Shown here one piece after another: positions 36,193 to 47,298 of a stretch of 64,000 nt of DNA. This stretch comes from Cladorrhinum sp. PSN259 (Eukaryota; Ascomycota; Sordariomycetes; Sordariales; Podosporaceae). Positions within the stretch are counted from its first letter, which is position 1; each line of letters begins with the position of its first letter. The notes under the pieces are model-generated. The model was not told the DNA's origin. It saw only the letters and a list, made by a program, of their open reading frames with translations, and searched no databases. Location of the stretch: contig MU867060.1 in NCBI GenBank assembly GCA_033725935.1, positions 310,001 through 374,000 on the forward strand. Reading direction: 5' to 3'. A program made the translations under genes and the position numbers.

Positions 36193-36775
36193 TCACGGTT
36201 CGTTACCGCTGTTGTCCTCGTCGGCTCCCCGCTTTTGAATGGCCTTCATGAGCTCATATAGCTGTCCCAATTGTTCGTCTGACCCTTGTATCAGCATGTA
36301 CTCGAAACTTAGGGGAGGGGAGAATAGGATTCGAGAGATCCAGCAAAGCACACATACCGCTCATTTTGTCGATCTTACCCTGTTCTAGCTTCTCACCGAC
36401 CCAGGAATTTCCTTCAATTGCCTGTGCATACAGTTACCATTCTGTGAGAAATCATATCTGTCATCATGGCCGCGAGTGTCAGTCAGGAGAAACCAAGGTG
36501 GTTACTCCCTTTGAGGAATGATGGGCAGTATTAGTCTGAAAGCTATTAATGCGTCTATTCACGAGATAAGCGGGGTTCTCGACGTTGCGATGCGCCCTAA
36601 ACTCCGACTTTACGTATTCGTCCCCCAGAAGACGTATCTCGGTAGGGAGGTGTTTTCTATGTCCTTTTAGGAGACGCCGGTATAAATAGATCGGTAGTAG
36701 GAGATTCATCGATTGAGGCTAAAAAGCGTTTGAGGTTTGTATGGCGGCTGCCATGAATATTCTTGGTAATGCCAT
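36193..36775 (-). pseudogene. Decayed SDHAF3 (Acn9) copy
   Basis: Clear relic of the intact SDHAF3 gene at 46767-47298, same strand and exon order. Recognisable pieces are IYLYRRLLKGHRKHLP, LLGDEYVKSEFRAHRN and QLGQLYELMKAIQKRG. Compared with the intact gene, three codons have become stops: Arg CGG to TAG just before MNLLLP, Gly GGT to TGA at the start of exon 2, and Gln CAA to TAA after GAATGG. Two of these three are C:G to T:A changes, the pattern of repeat-induced point mutation. Exon 3 is still open. It lies just downstream of NLR-like gene 1, mirroring the intact gene's place after NLR-like gene 3. Not expected to make a functional assembly factor. Confidence 0.9.
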
Positions 36776-37000
36776 TATGGTTTTCTGTTATTTCTTTCCG
36801 TCCTTCTTTACTCGGGCTTCTCGCTTTACGTTTTCTGCGGTAATAAATTAAAAATAACGGGTATGAGGAAAAAAAATAAAGTTCTTAGTATAATGAAGTT
36901 TTTGAGGATCAGATCAAAAAGATATGATAGGGATTAGAGAAATCCTAATATTAAGAAATCCCGAGTCTATGAACAGTACTTGTTATAAAACGTTTATAAA

Positions 37001-37158
37001 GATTGAGTTTAGACTTTTCGGCCTTGAATAGGGACGGCCCGCTCCGAAACCCGAAATAATAATTACGAGTAAGAATTTTCATGATCCTTCTTAATTGCCA
37101 CTTGATTTCGTTTAAATACGTATTCTTCTTACCCTTTCGGATTTCCGAACGTCTCGGA
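37001..37158 (+). repeat. Upstream repeat copy 2, with RIP-like mutations
   Basis: Pairs with 30869-31029. By eye about fourteen of about fifteen substitutions read C to T or G to A in this copy, roughly half of them at CpA/TpG. A small indel lies near 37133. Same orientation as copy 1. Confidence 0.88.
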
Positions 37159-37453
37159 TTTAAGCTTTATGGAGAGGATGGTTCTGATGGTTAAGAGCTT
37201 GGCAGTGGGACCTCTTGCATCGCCGAAAACATGACAGACTGGAGAGCACCACTGCAACATTGACGACGAGCCTGACCGCAATCTTCAGCCCTCGATGCCT
37301 TACTCCTCAAAACACACCTCACATTAACAGATCTCTGATCAAAGAAACACGATGTCGGTTTGCCAGATTCTTCTCTGGTCTAGCCAAGGATATCTTCCCT
37401 GCATGTATCAATACTACTTTGCCCCTGGCAGAGCGGCTGCATAGCCACATAGC

Positions 37454-37470
37454 CGGGCGCTTAGCTGTCT
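37454..37470 (+). promoter_or_regulatory. Motif shared upstream of NLR-like genes (gene 2)
   Basis: CGGGCGCTTAGCTGTCT lies 124 bases before the start codon of the second NLR-like gene and matches the element before gene 1 at 15 of 16 aligned positions apart from one inserted G. Confidence 0.4.
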
Positions 37471-37577
37471 ACGTGTAGCATCCAGCTTTATGTAGTTCAT
37501 GCCCCCCCCAGCTCTTCAATTGAAGCAAAACATGTAGCTGCAAAGCACTTATTGTAAGACTCAGTCGGGCGTTCAAG

Positions 37578-40500
37578 ATGTCTGCCAGCGATGAGGAACC
37601 TCTCAATCTCTTGTCTTTTGGTAAAAGCACCTAATCCAAGCCCTTAGATGCAAACAACTGACAGACAGCAGATGGCGGCGGGGTTCGAGGGGTCAGTTCA
37701 CTCGTCATCTTGCACGAGATCATGATCAAAATCCAGAAACAATATGGACTCGCCGATATACCCAAGCCTTGCGATATCTTTCATATGATAGCAGGAACGA
37801 GTACTGGAGGGTAAGATTACCACCATCAACTGGTTTGTATGCATCGATGACTAAATACTGGACAGACTGATTGCCATCATGCTTGGCAGGCTACGAATGT
37901 CTACAGAAGAGGCATTGCGGGAGTATGACACTTGCGCTGCCAAGATTTTTTCAAAAAGGAAGAAGACCAACGTATTGGAGCGTTTCCAAAGCACACCTCT
38001 TCAGGAGACTATTGAGGACCTGGTTAAAAGACGTGACATGGGAGAGTTGATGCGAGATCCGACAAACCCACCCAAGGGCAAGGTCGTGGTTTGTGTTCTG
38101 CCCGCCAAGCAAGCTCTGGGGGATGCACGGCGAGTTCGATCATATAAATCAAAAGAAAATTGGTAAGTGTATGCATGCTCATGAATTTGAACGGATTGGA
38201 CTAACATAATAACTAGGGACAAAGACATCAAAATTTGGGAAGCTGCGAGAGCCACAACTGCAGCTTCGAGTTACTTTAAGCCTCAATCTTTAACAAGCGG
38301 CCCAGAAACCGAAGACTATATCGACGCTGCTCTGGGCAACAACAACCCGATCAATCATCTAATAAGTGAGGCTTGTGAGCAGTTCGGACTTGGCCGTCGT
38401 CTCGGCTGCTTGGTGAGCATCGGAACAGGGACCCGCAAGGGTGAGGTTATCAGAGCGAAGAGTGGTCTCACAAACCTATTCCATCTGAAAAGGGCGGGTA
38501 GCTCCTTGATCGATGCCTTAAAGAACAAGGCTACGGATGCCGAGGCTGCCCACGTTGAGCTTGAGAAGAAATTTTTCAAGAGCCCGGGAGTGTATTTCCG
38601 GTTCAACGTGGACGATGCAGCTGCTAAGGTAAAGCTGAACGAATATAACAAAATGGAAGTGCTTAAAGTCCTTACGTCTCAGTACATGAGCCGAACGGAT
38701 GTCGAACAGCAGCTTCTACTCGCTGCTCAGGTGCTTGAAACAGCTAGCGCCAAAGATGGGTTGACTCTCGGTCATCTACAGCTAGATCCTACTCAAATCA
38801 TCAAAGCGGGCCAGAAAGCCCAGTTGATGGGTGAAGCAAGCCAGTTCTTCACTGGCAGAAACGATATCTTGCGGACGCTCAATTCTTTCTTCTCAGAACG
38901 GCCAGCCGGCCCTTTTTCGAGGCGTCAGTTTTGTCTTTATGGGATAGGCGGATTGGGCAAGACTCAGATTGCACTGAAAGCGGCCAACATATTTCGCACC
39001 AATGTCTCTGATCCTTGGGCTGCTGAAGGATCACCGCCTCGAAAACCAAGATTCAAACATATCTTGTATATCGATGGTACGGATTCTGTAACAATCAGTC
39101 AAAGCTATGCGAACATCGCGAGAGATCAGTTTGACATGGCAGACGGTGATTCAGATGGCTTGATGGTTAGAGTACTTCAGAAACTAGCCGGTCTCACCGA
39201 CGATTGGTTCTTGATCTACGACAACTGCAATCAAGCAGACCGCCGAGGTCTCATTCCGGTAGGCGACACCGGAAACATTCTGTTCACAACTAGAAATCGA
39301 CTTATCCGGGATCAGATGCGACCAGAGTGCGTGTATGATGTTCCCCTGCTGGATGAACTGGAGGCGAGTTGGTTCCTTCTGACCGCCTCAGGTCCACAGT
39401 ATTCTGGGTTGAATACATTGGATATGGATTATGCACAAGAAATTGTCACCGAATTAGGTTGCCTTCCTCTTGCTATTGACCAAGCCGCTGCGTATATCAG
39501 GGCAGGCGAATGCCATCTCCATGAATATTTGCAGGTGTTTCGGGAGAAGAAGGTCCAGCTGCTCAAGGAGCCGAAGTTCAAAGGCTCATTGCCACAAAAC
39601 CAAGCAGTATATACAACTTTTGAGGCATCTTACACGGCGATTGTGGCCATGAAACGTCGTGAGGGAATGTCGTGGTCAGGTATTTCTGCTGACTTTGCTC
39701 TGAGGGCGCTTGATTTATTGTGCTTTTGGCACAACGAGGGAATGCCGGTGACTGTTACGGAACGAGCAGCCGAGCAATGGGCTCAGGAACATCATGCTTA
39801 CTACGGCTTGTCTTCTGTTAGTGAAGATGACTTGAAAGAGCTTACAAGTTGCTCTGCTATGACTTGGGAGGAATTTTTCTTCGAGGAGGAAGGCGAGCTG
39901 CCCCGTCCAGTTCGCTTTGTAGATGGTCTCCAGATCCTTGAGAGATACTCCATCGTTGAATTCTCGCCAAATCGGACTTCCGTTTCAATGCACGTGCTAC
40001 TGCATTCCTGGGCCAGGGACAGAATGACTGCTGAACGAAGATCTCGTCAAAGCTTGGTATCCAAAGCAATTCTCTTGCAGTCTTTTGAGCTTTGGGCAAG
40101 CAACTGTGTACAGCACCAACATCGAAGAAGAGCCTACGTGCATATCCGCGCCTGTCTTAATTATTCGACCTGGGGCTCGGGGCTAATCAGTGAAACTTTC
40201 GAGTTGGAATTGATGGTCAAACTCTCGTATATATTGGCAGTTGAAAAGAAATTTGGCGAGTCGGAAGAATACTTTGCTCAAGCCATGCATCTTGGGAAGC
40301 TGGCCCACGGTACGGAAAGCTCATTCGTGCAGAGGCTCTTGTTACAATCTGCAAAAATATATCGCGAAATGGGACGCTTAGGGATTGCAGAAGCACATCT
40401 CCTGGAGGCGATAGACCGGCTCCAAACTGAGGACGAGTTCAAAAGTCTAGAATACGAAGCACGCTCAAGAACCCGACTGGGAGAGCTCAAGCGGAAAAAG

Positions 40501-41778
40501 AGGTCCCGAAAAAACAGGCGCAACACTGGAAGCAGCGAAGATGTTGTAGCAGCACGCGGAGAAGAGTTAACACCCGGTATGCTGACCGCAATTGCCCGCT
40601 CTTTCGGTCCAAAGGCTGGGACATCAGCTGATAGAAGCTTGCAACTAGCCGACCTGGAAGAGGAACTTTCGATGACTTATTATGATCAAGGGAATATGGA
40701 AAACTGCCAAATATATCTTGAGAAGGCGCACGAGCGGCGGAAAAAAATTCTGCACCCAGACAGCATCTCAATGTGGAGGTCAACAGACGAGATCCAGAGG
40801 AAAATTCAGCTTATAGACCCATACTATTGGCATGGTCGCTTCAAGTCTGCCAAGGAGCATTTTGTTGACGAAGAGGAGTATCTTTACCTTTTATCGGACT
40901 ACCGCGTCCGACTCAGCAAATCGCTGGGGGACAGTATACTGCGCTTTCGGCAACGGAATAACCACCCAAGCTATGATTTGCTTTACGAGACTGCTCATGA
41001 ACTCTATGAAAAGAGTGAGGGGACACACCAGGAGATGTATGGCGATAATGACCGCAGGACGCTCGAGTTAATGCGATGGAAAAGCAAGTGCCTCGTGGGA
41101 ATGGGTAGGGGGGAAGAAGCTGAAGCTCTGGCAAGGAAGTGTCTCGCTTCATCAATTATGGGCTACGGGGAGTGCCATCAGGAGACTATACTCTGCCTTG
41201 AGCAGCTTTACCATGCTATTGTCTCTCGACTAGGAGGACCGGACCTTGAGGCATGTTACGTGATAAAGGATGCTTGGTTAAGAGCAGATGCGATCCTTGG
41301 AGAAGACCATCGCTACACGCGGAGAATGCTCAAACTCACGATCAAAGCCGTCGACGGAATACGAGCGGAGCTCTCCAAGTGGCTACCTCTGGGACAAGAT
41401 GCTATGGATGATCCCCACTGGCTGTATAAAGGATCTGAGGACACCGCTATGAGGGTAGAGTTACTTGGGTCGGCCTGCAACGTACACGAAATCTCCTACA
41501 CAATTTCCGATCCGACGTTCAACAGATTGGTGTTAAGTGCCCATCAAGACAGACTTAAGCGCCTAGAAAAAGGGCTTGGTACTCCCATGTCTAATTTGAA
41601 TGAGCCGGAGGCTGCGGTTGCTCGACCCGACAGGGAGTTCGGATATGGTTTGAATGGCCCAGCTCAAGTGCCCAGCATTGAGGGTGCCCAAGCACATCCA
41701 CCGAGCAAGTACCTGGGCCTTCGCTCGAAATATCAGCAAGATCCCAAGCCAGACAACTTGATCTCATCTAAGGAATGA
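37578..41778 (+). CDS. NLR-like receptor 2: patatin / NB-ARC / TPR
   Basis: Four exons: 37578-37620, 37672-37810, 37866-38162, 38217-41778; 1346 residues. Patatin residues are intact: DGGGVRG (15-21), GTSTG with Ser58, Asp196 in IDAALGNNNP. NB-ARC: FFTGRNDIL, P-loop GIGGLGKT (402-409), Walker B WFLIYDN (~489), GNILFTTR, GCLPLA, and VSMHVLLHSWARDRM near 750. TPR-like repeats cover much of 790-1200; a basic stretch KRKKRSRKNRR near 917-928 resembles a nuclear-localisation signal but could simply be a linker. Its intron pattern differs from the other two copies: it lacks the introns at the patatin/NB-ARC junction and after the P-loop helix and has its own at residue 160. It is the most diverged member. 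Unlike genes 1 and 3 it has no SDHAF3 sequence behind it. Confidence 0.93.
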
Positions 41779-42339
41779 GAAAAGACATATGGTGACGGAG
41801 ATCCAGGGCCGAGTATGTCTGACCGAGTTCACAGGTCGGTGATGTAGTCCTCTAAGAAGGTGGAGGGGGGGAGGGGGGGTTCATTTGCACGTTCATGATG
41901 TCTACATTTAAAAGTTTGAGAGAAGTTCTTTGCTTTAGTATCTTATTCGAGTCCTTTCTTCAATATTTACTTCAAATATGCTTTGGGAATGTGGGTTTTG
42001 ATTAATAGAGTGTTATGTTGACCCAATGAGCCCCAGCCCCTGAAATTCAGGGTTGATAACTGCAGAGATGCCGCTGATGAAGCAGGCTGGCACAACTCTG
42101 GCCCCATACCCATGTCGTATGTCCGGGCGCTTAATGAACCGCCTAATTGGGTGGTTATTCTACGGTCATGCTGTGTCAGCCCCAGGCAAAGAGAGTACTA
42201 GAAACATACCAACGGCCAGATCAGTACAGCCTCATCTGTTTGTATCAGGATTTTAGCAGTATTTTACATAAAGCATTTGTGTTCAAGACTCACAGCTCTC
42301 GCAAGTCATCTGTCTTGTTTCTGAGGATAGGTGGTCACA
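41779..42339. other. Spacer between NLR-like genes 2 and 3
   Basis: About 560 bases. A G-rich run is at 41862-41880, and the shared motif is at 42124-42133. No SDHAF3-like remnant and no copy of the 160-base upstream repeat could be found here. Confidence 0.5.
42124..42133 (+). promoter_or_regulatory. Motif shared upstream of NLR-like genes (gene 3)
   Basis: CGGGCGCTTA lies 216 bases before the third NLR-like start codon. Only the core of the longer element seen before genes 1 and 2 is kept. Confidence 0.3.
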
Positions 42340-45300
42340 ATGCCGAATGCTGGTGACGAGGAGCCAATCAACGTCCTATCCCTTGGTAAGGTTGAAAAGC
42401 AGCACATTCTCCGTATTAAAACAGCTACTGACACGGTATGTAGATGGCGGGGGAGTACGGGGCGTTTCTTCCCTCGTCATTCTGGATAAGATCATGAAGC
42501 AGGTCCAGAAGAAAAAGGGGCTGCCCGACATACCCAAACCCTGCGATTACTTTCACATGATTGCTGGCACGAGCACCGGAGGGTAAGTCTCTCTTCAGAA
42601 GTCTATAGGTATTTTCTCATTATGATTTGTGCGTGCTAATACACATACTCGCGCCCCCTTATTTAGCCTCATTGCCATCATGCTTGGTAGGCTCCGAATG
42701 TCCACCACAGAGGCACTGCACGAGTATGATCAGTGCGCCGCCAGCATATTTTCCAAGGATAATAAGAAGCGAAGTAATCTTTCTGAAAGGTATAAGGCTA
42801 CTGCTCTTCGGAAGGTAGTGGAAGGACTCGTCAAGAAGCGAGGGCTGGGGGAGACAATGTTAGATCCAGCAAATCCGAAGAAGGGTAAAGTATTCGTATG
42901 TGTGATGCCTTGCAACGACATCAAGACGCCGCACATAGTCAGATCCTTTATCGGAGACGATGATTGGGCAAACGAAGTGAAGATATGGGAGGCCGCAAGG
43001 GCGACCACAGCGGCTTCCACTTTCTTCAAGCCCCAGGAACTGGGCATTGGCGCAAGGAGGATGCCATACATCGATGCTGCGGTTGGCGGCTTCAACAATC
43101 CTGGTGACTATTTGCTGAGAGAAGCCGCAGATGAGTTTGGGAAGCGGCGGCCATTCGGCTGCATGCTCAGCATCGGAACGGGGACACGGACGACACAGCT
43201 GGCCAGAGCAAAAACCGGTCTTGGTCCGATTGATAGTTTGAAGTTTTATGCGCGCGTTAGCAAGACGGTAAAAAACGTGGCTACGGACAGCGAAAAGATT
43301 CACGACCAGCTTGAAAACAGGATGAGCAGCACTTCTGCTTATTATCGGTTCAACGTCCCTGACGCGGCAGAAAAAGTGGCACTTGATGGCTACGAATCAA
43401 TTCCGAAATTGAAGTCATTGACAGCCGAATATCTCTCTGAGAAGGATGTTCACGAGTTGGTTGACAAGGTTTCCGAATGCTTGAGCACTGACGAGTATGG
43501 TCATAGATTAACTCTTGGCCACGTTTGTAAATTTCTCTGAACTTGCCTGTACTTTATTTCAGCTAATCTAATTGTTTAATAGATGGGGTTGACGCTGAGC
43601 AAGTTTTCCAGACCAAGAGATCTCGCTCCATGGGGGCGGTAAGCCGGTTCTTCATTGGAAGAGAGGACATTCTCAGGAAACTTGACCAGGTGTTTTACAA
43701 GCGCGACACCAGCACACCGCGGAGGGAGTTTCTACTCTACGGTATCAGTGGAGTGGGGAAAAGTGATATTGCCTTGAAAGCAAGAGATGATCTTGGAGAC
43801 AGGTATGCCGAATTCCAGTTCACAACCCCTGAACCCCTTTTCTTGAGCTCCCTACATATTTTGCCACCCATCTGACATGCGGCAGATTCCAGTACATTTT
43901 CTACATTGATGGCACCAATCAGTCAACAATAATACACTCCTATGCAGACATTTTTGAGCGATACAAATCAGAAACCGGGCCAGCCAACGCAATGTTTGAG
44001 AAGGCCAAAGATTGGATCGAAAAATTGACAGATGAATGGCTCATGATCTTCGATGACTATGATCCTAGTATTTATCAGGATGTTATCCCGGGAAGAGGCA
44101 GGGGAAACATCATTTACACAGCTCGCTCCAACCAAATGGAGCGCGGCTTTCCCAAAAGTCTTGTGCACCATGTTGAGCCGCTGGACGAAGAAGACGCCGC
44201 CAACCTGCTTCTGAACGCTTCGGGCTTCGAAGAGTCCACAACAGCCGACACAGATCCAAATCACAAAGACAAAGAGAAAGCAAAAGCAATTGTCCAGGAA
44301 CTCAGCTGTTTGCCGGTCAGTGTCATCAACGCCGCAGGTGCCATCAGAGAAGGAAATTGCTCCTTGAGTGTCTATCTTGATACAATCCGCAAACAAAAGG
44401 TTCGAATCACCACCAATCCACATTTCAAAGACGAGACCGTTGAAACCTGTTCAGCATATGCAACGCTAGAATTGTCCCATGAGGCCATCATGGCCATCAG
44501 GCGACGGGAGGGGAGGAACGACGCGGGCCTCGGCGCCCAATTCGCCCTCCGGCTGTTGAATTTGCTCTGCTTTTACCACTTTCAGGGGTTCAGGGTAGCT
44601 ATTCTCAGCCGCGCGGCCAAGGAGCGTCGCGCAATGAGCGCTGATCATGCTTGTCCCCTGGGGCGGATCATGGACCCGCGTGACGATGGTTGGAATATGC
44701 TGATAAGCGTGGAAGACGACGGCAACTGGAACACCCTGGTTTTTCAAGCCGGTCTTCGTATCTTGCAATCTTTTTCTCTTGTCAAGCTCAGCCCTGATGG
44801 GAAGACCTTGTCCATGCACGCCCTCGTTCACCGCTGGGCTCGAAATCGAATGACCCCTGAAAGACGACTTCAAACTGCTTCTGTGGCCAGAATTCTGGTC
44901 ACCGAGGCGATTTCGGTTACATGGCAGCTTACTGAGCGATCCTTTGCTCGGTCGCTTCAACCACACGTTGATTCCTGCTTGGCCACTGATGCACAGCCCA
45001 TTGACCACGAAAAGTATCGTGCCCACTTGCTCTTCAAACTTGGTTGGTATCATCATTTGGAAAAGAACTTCCTCAAGGCTCAGGAATTTTGGGAGGAGTC
45101 CAAACGTATCTACAAACTTGAGACCGGCAATGACAGCTGGAGTACGATGAACTTGGTAACATGCTTGGCCATGCTCAATCACGAACTGGGTGAGCTAGGA
45201 GAGTCGGAGCTCTTGTATCTTGAGGTCATTGAAAGACTGAAAGGGAGGCTCAGCGACCGTAAAGAGTATCTTCAAAGACAACAAGGAATGCTGTTACCTC

Positions 45301-46667
45301 ATCGCACCAACTCAAGAATAATTCCAAAACGTTTCTCAAAACTCGAGCCAGCATCACACACCCCCGCAGATTTATCGCGAGTTTTGATGAACGATCTCTT
45401 AACAACCAACTCCTCGGTATCTGCAGAGGACGAGGAAGACATGGAGGAGGAAGGTGGGCAGCTTGTCTCCAACAACGAAAGGGCGTCAGTTGACAAGAAG
45501 AAAACTCCGGGGTCTGACGACAATGTGTTTGAGCTAGAAATTGAGATCCAACTCTATTACTCTAGACTGGCCCGAGTATACATGGACCAAGGGGCATCGG
45601 ATCATGGAAAACATCTTATTCTTGAGGCCGTGAAATGGTGCGAACGCCTTGTGGAGGAGGACAATCCACAGCTGCTGAAACTTCAGAACGAAGCACATTC
45701 GTTAATGGCACCAAAAGATGCAGACTGGTTCAACAAGCGTGTCAATGAGATTATGTCCATGAAGGGCGAACGTGCCGCTGACTTCTGGAAGGATGACGGC
45801 GCGTGCGACTTGATGGTCTACTTGGCAAGGTCCCTTCTCCTCAACGATGCATATGAAGGGGCATACAACAGCTTCTGCAAAGCATATGAGGCCGCCCTCA
45901 AGTTCTATAGCTTCTCCGACCCCAAAATTCTCATAATCCTGCGGTACATGACAGAGTGTAAGATTTATGATGATCAATACGACCGTGCCGTCGAGATTGC
46001 GCGGGATTGTCTCTCACGCGCTGAATCCACGTATCCGTGGTGGAACCGCGAGACAGTGTTAGCCACGGAGAAACTTGCTCAGGCACTAGCCTGCCAAAGA
46101 TTTGGGCCTGATGAAGAGGCAATAGATTTGATGAAGCTTGCATTACGCCGGGCCAAACTGGGCCTGGGCTCAACACACCCTACGACTCGGCACATTCAAA
46201 AGAAGTTGGAGAGATGGGGAAGTTCAGCCAAACGCACCCCGCTTGAGGAGGGCGATACCACGCCGAAGAAGATCCTTGAAGGGACGGCCGAGAGGTATAG
46301 TCGAGATAACAACTTGAGGAAACGTTGCAAAGCGATAACAGGTGATTGCTCTCCAAAGTCAACTGAGGAACACCTGGAAAGACTGCGAAATTGCCACGGG
46401 CCAAAGACTACACTGAGTAAACAGAAGGAAAGGCAACTTGAGACGCAGCGTGAAGCTTTGGTCGCAGCCAGAGTTCCCACCGATCCTGTCATCCCAGAAT
46501 CCAATAATGATGGAATGGGCACAAATGAAAATGAGAACCGTAGGGATGGCGAACTGGAGCTCGATGCTCTGCCAGTTGGTACCCAAAACCGCTGGACAAA
46601 CATGATGGTTAGCATCCAGTGTGATTACCACACTTCTCGGGACAAGGGAAAGCAGGTAGTATACTAA
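42340..46667 (+). CDS. NLR-like receptor 3: patatin / NB-ARC / TPR
   Basis: Five exons: 42340-42385, 42444-42582, 42667-43526, 43583-43802, 43886-46667; 1348 residues. Intron places and phases match NLR-like gene 1, so these two are the closest pair in structure. Patatin: DGGGVRG (16-22), GTSTG with Ser59, Asp198 in IDAAVGGFNNP, with one extra residue after the Asp. NB-ARC: FFIGREDIL, P-loop GISGVGKS (402-409), Walker B WLMIFDD (~473-479), GNIIYTAR, and a degenerate CLPVS where family members have CLPLA. LSMHALVHRWARNRM is near 730. TPR-like helices follow at about 799-870, 985-1020 and 1100-1180, interrupted by an acidic linker (EDEEDMEEEGG). The intact SDHAF3 gene, the Dhr2-type helicase and sec9 come next. 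Confidence 0.93.
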
Positions 46668-46766
46668 TAGATTTAAATACAAATATTTTACATTTGCACC
46701 GCATAGCATGGCTGCAATGCCGCTCGCAGAAAATCCTACTCACAAGTAGGTTATGAGCAACCAAGA

Positions 46767-47298
46767 TCAAGAGCCATCTTGATCCCCTCCCGTCCCACGC
46801 TTTTGGATTGCCTTCATAAGCTCATATAGCTGGCCCAATTGTTCATCTGTTGTCATCATCAACAGTCAGCATCGAATTTTTCAAAAAAAAAAAAACTTGA
46901 AAGGAACGAAACCAATTACCGCTCAACTTCTCAACCTTGCCCTGATCCAACTTCTCCCCAAGCCATGAATCGCCTTCAATCTTTTGCGCGTATAATTGCC
47001 ACTCGGTGAGGAAACCAATCTATTACATGTCGTCAATGAACAGCAGATCGGGCAGGTTTCAATGCCTTCTATGAACGCTTACCAAGTGAACGGGATTCTC
47101 GACATCGCGATGCGCCCTGAACTCAGCCTTGACATATTCATCGCCCAAAAGCCGCATCTCAGCTGGCAGGTGTTTCCGGTGTGCCCGAAGAAGACGTCGA
47201 TAAAGATATATGGGAGGAAGGAGGTTCATCGCCTGGGGCCGAAAGCCATTCGGCGATTGCGCAGCGGCCGCCATCAGTCTCTGCAGTGAGGGTCTCAT
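46767..47298 (-). CDS. acn9: Succinate dehydrogenase assembly factor 3 (SDHAF3/Acn9), intact
   Basis: Three exons, 47298-47083, 47019-46920, 46846-46767; 131 residues. LYR-family protein: a short basic presequence, then IYLYRRLLRAHRKHLP with the Leu-Tyr-Arg motif, LGDEYVKAEFRAHRDV, GFLTEWQLYAQKI and QLGQLYELMKAIQKRG. Acts in the mitochondrial matrix, protecting the iron-sulfur subunit Sdh2 during assembly of complex II. It converges with NLR-like gene 3 over ~100 bases. It is the source-like version of the broken copy at 36193-36775. An alternative start at the internal MNLLPP would still keep the LYR motif but lose the targeting region. Confidence 0.95.

Larger units (their letters stand above)
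36776..37577. other. AT-rich spacer between pseudogene and NLR-like gene 2
   Basis: Strikingly AT-rich between about 36780 and 37000 (many TAATAA/AAATAA words), then the second copy of the upstream repeat and ordinary promoter sequence. A short ATG frame at 37215-37478 has no recognisable domain. Confidence 0.6.

Noticed and set aside
36479..36709. A working short SDHAF3 isoform starting at the internal Met of the second copy
   Set aside because: Exon 2 of that copy carries TGA and TAA stops, so any product would lack the second half.
41862..41881. G-run after receptor 2 as a regulatory quadruplex
   Set aside because: Single short run of G tracts with one interruption; no second evidence for a role.
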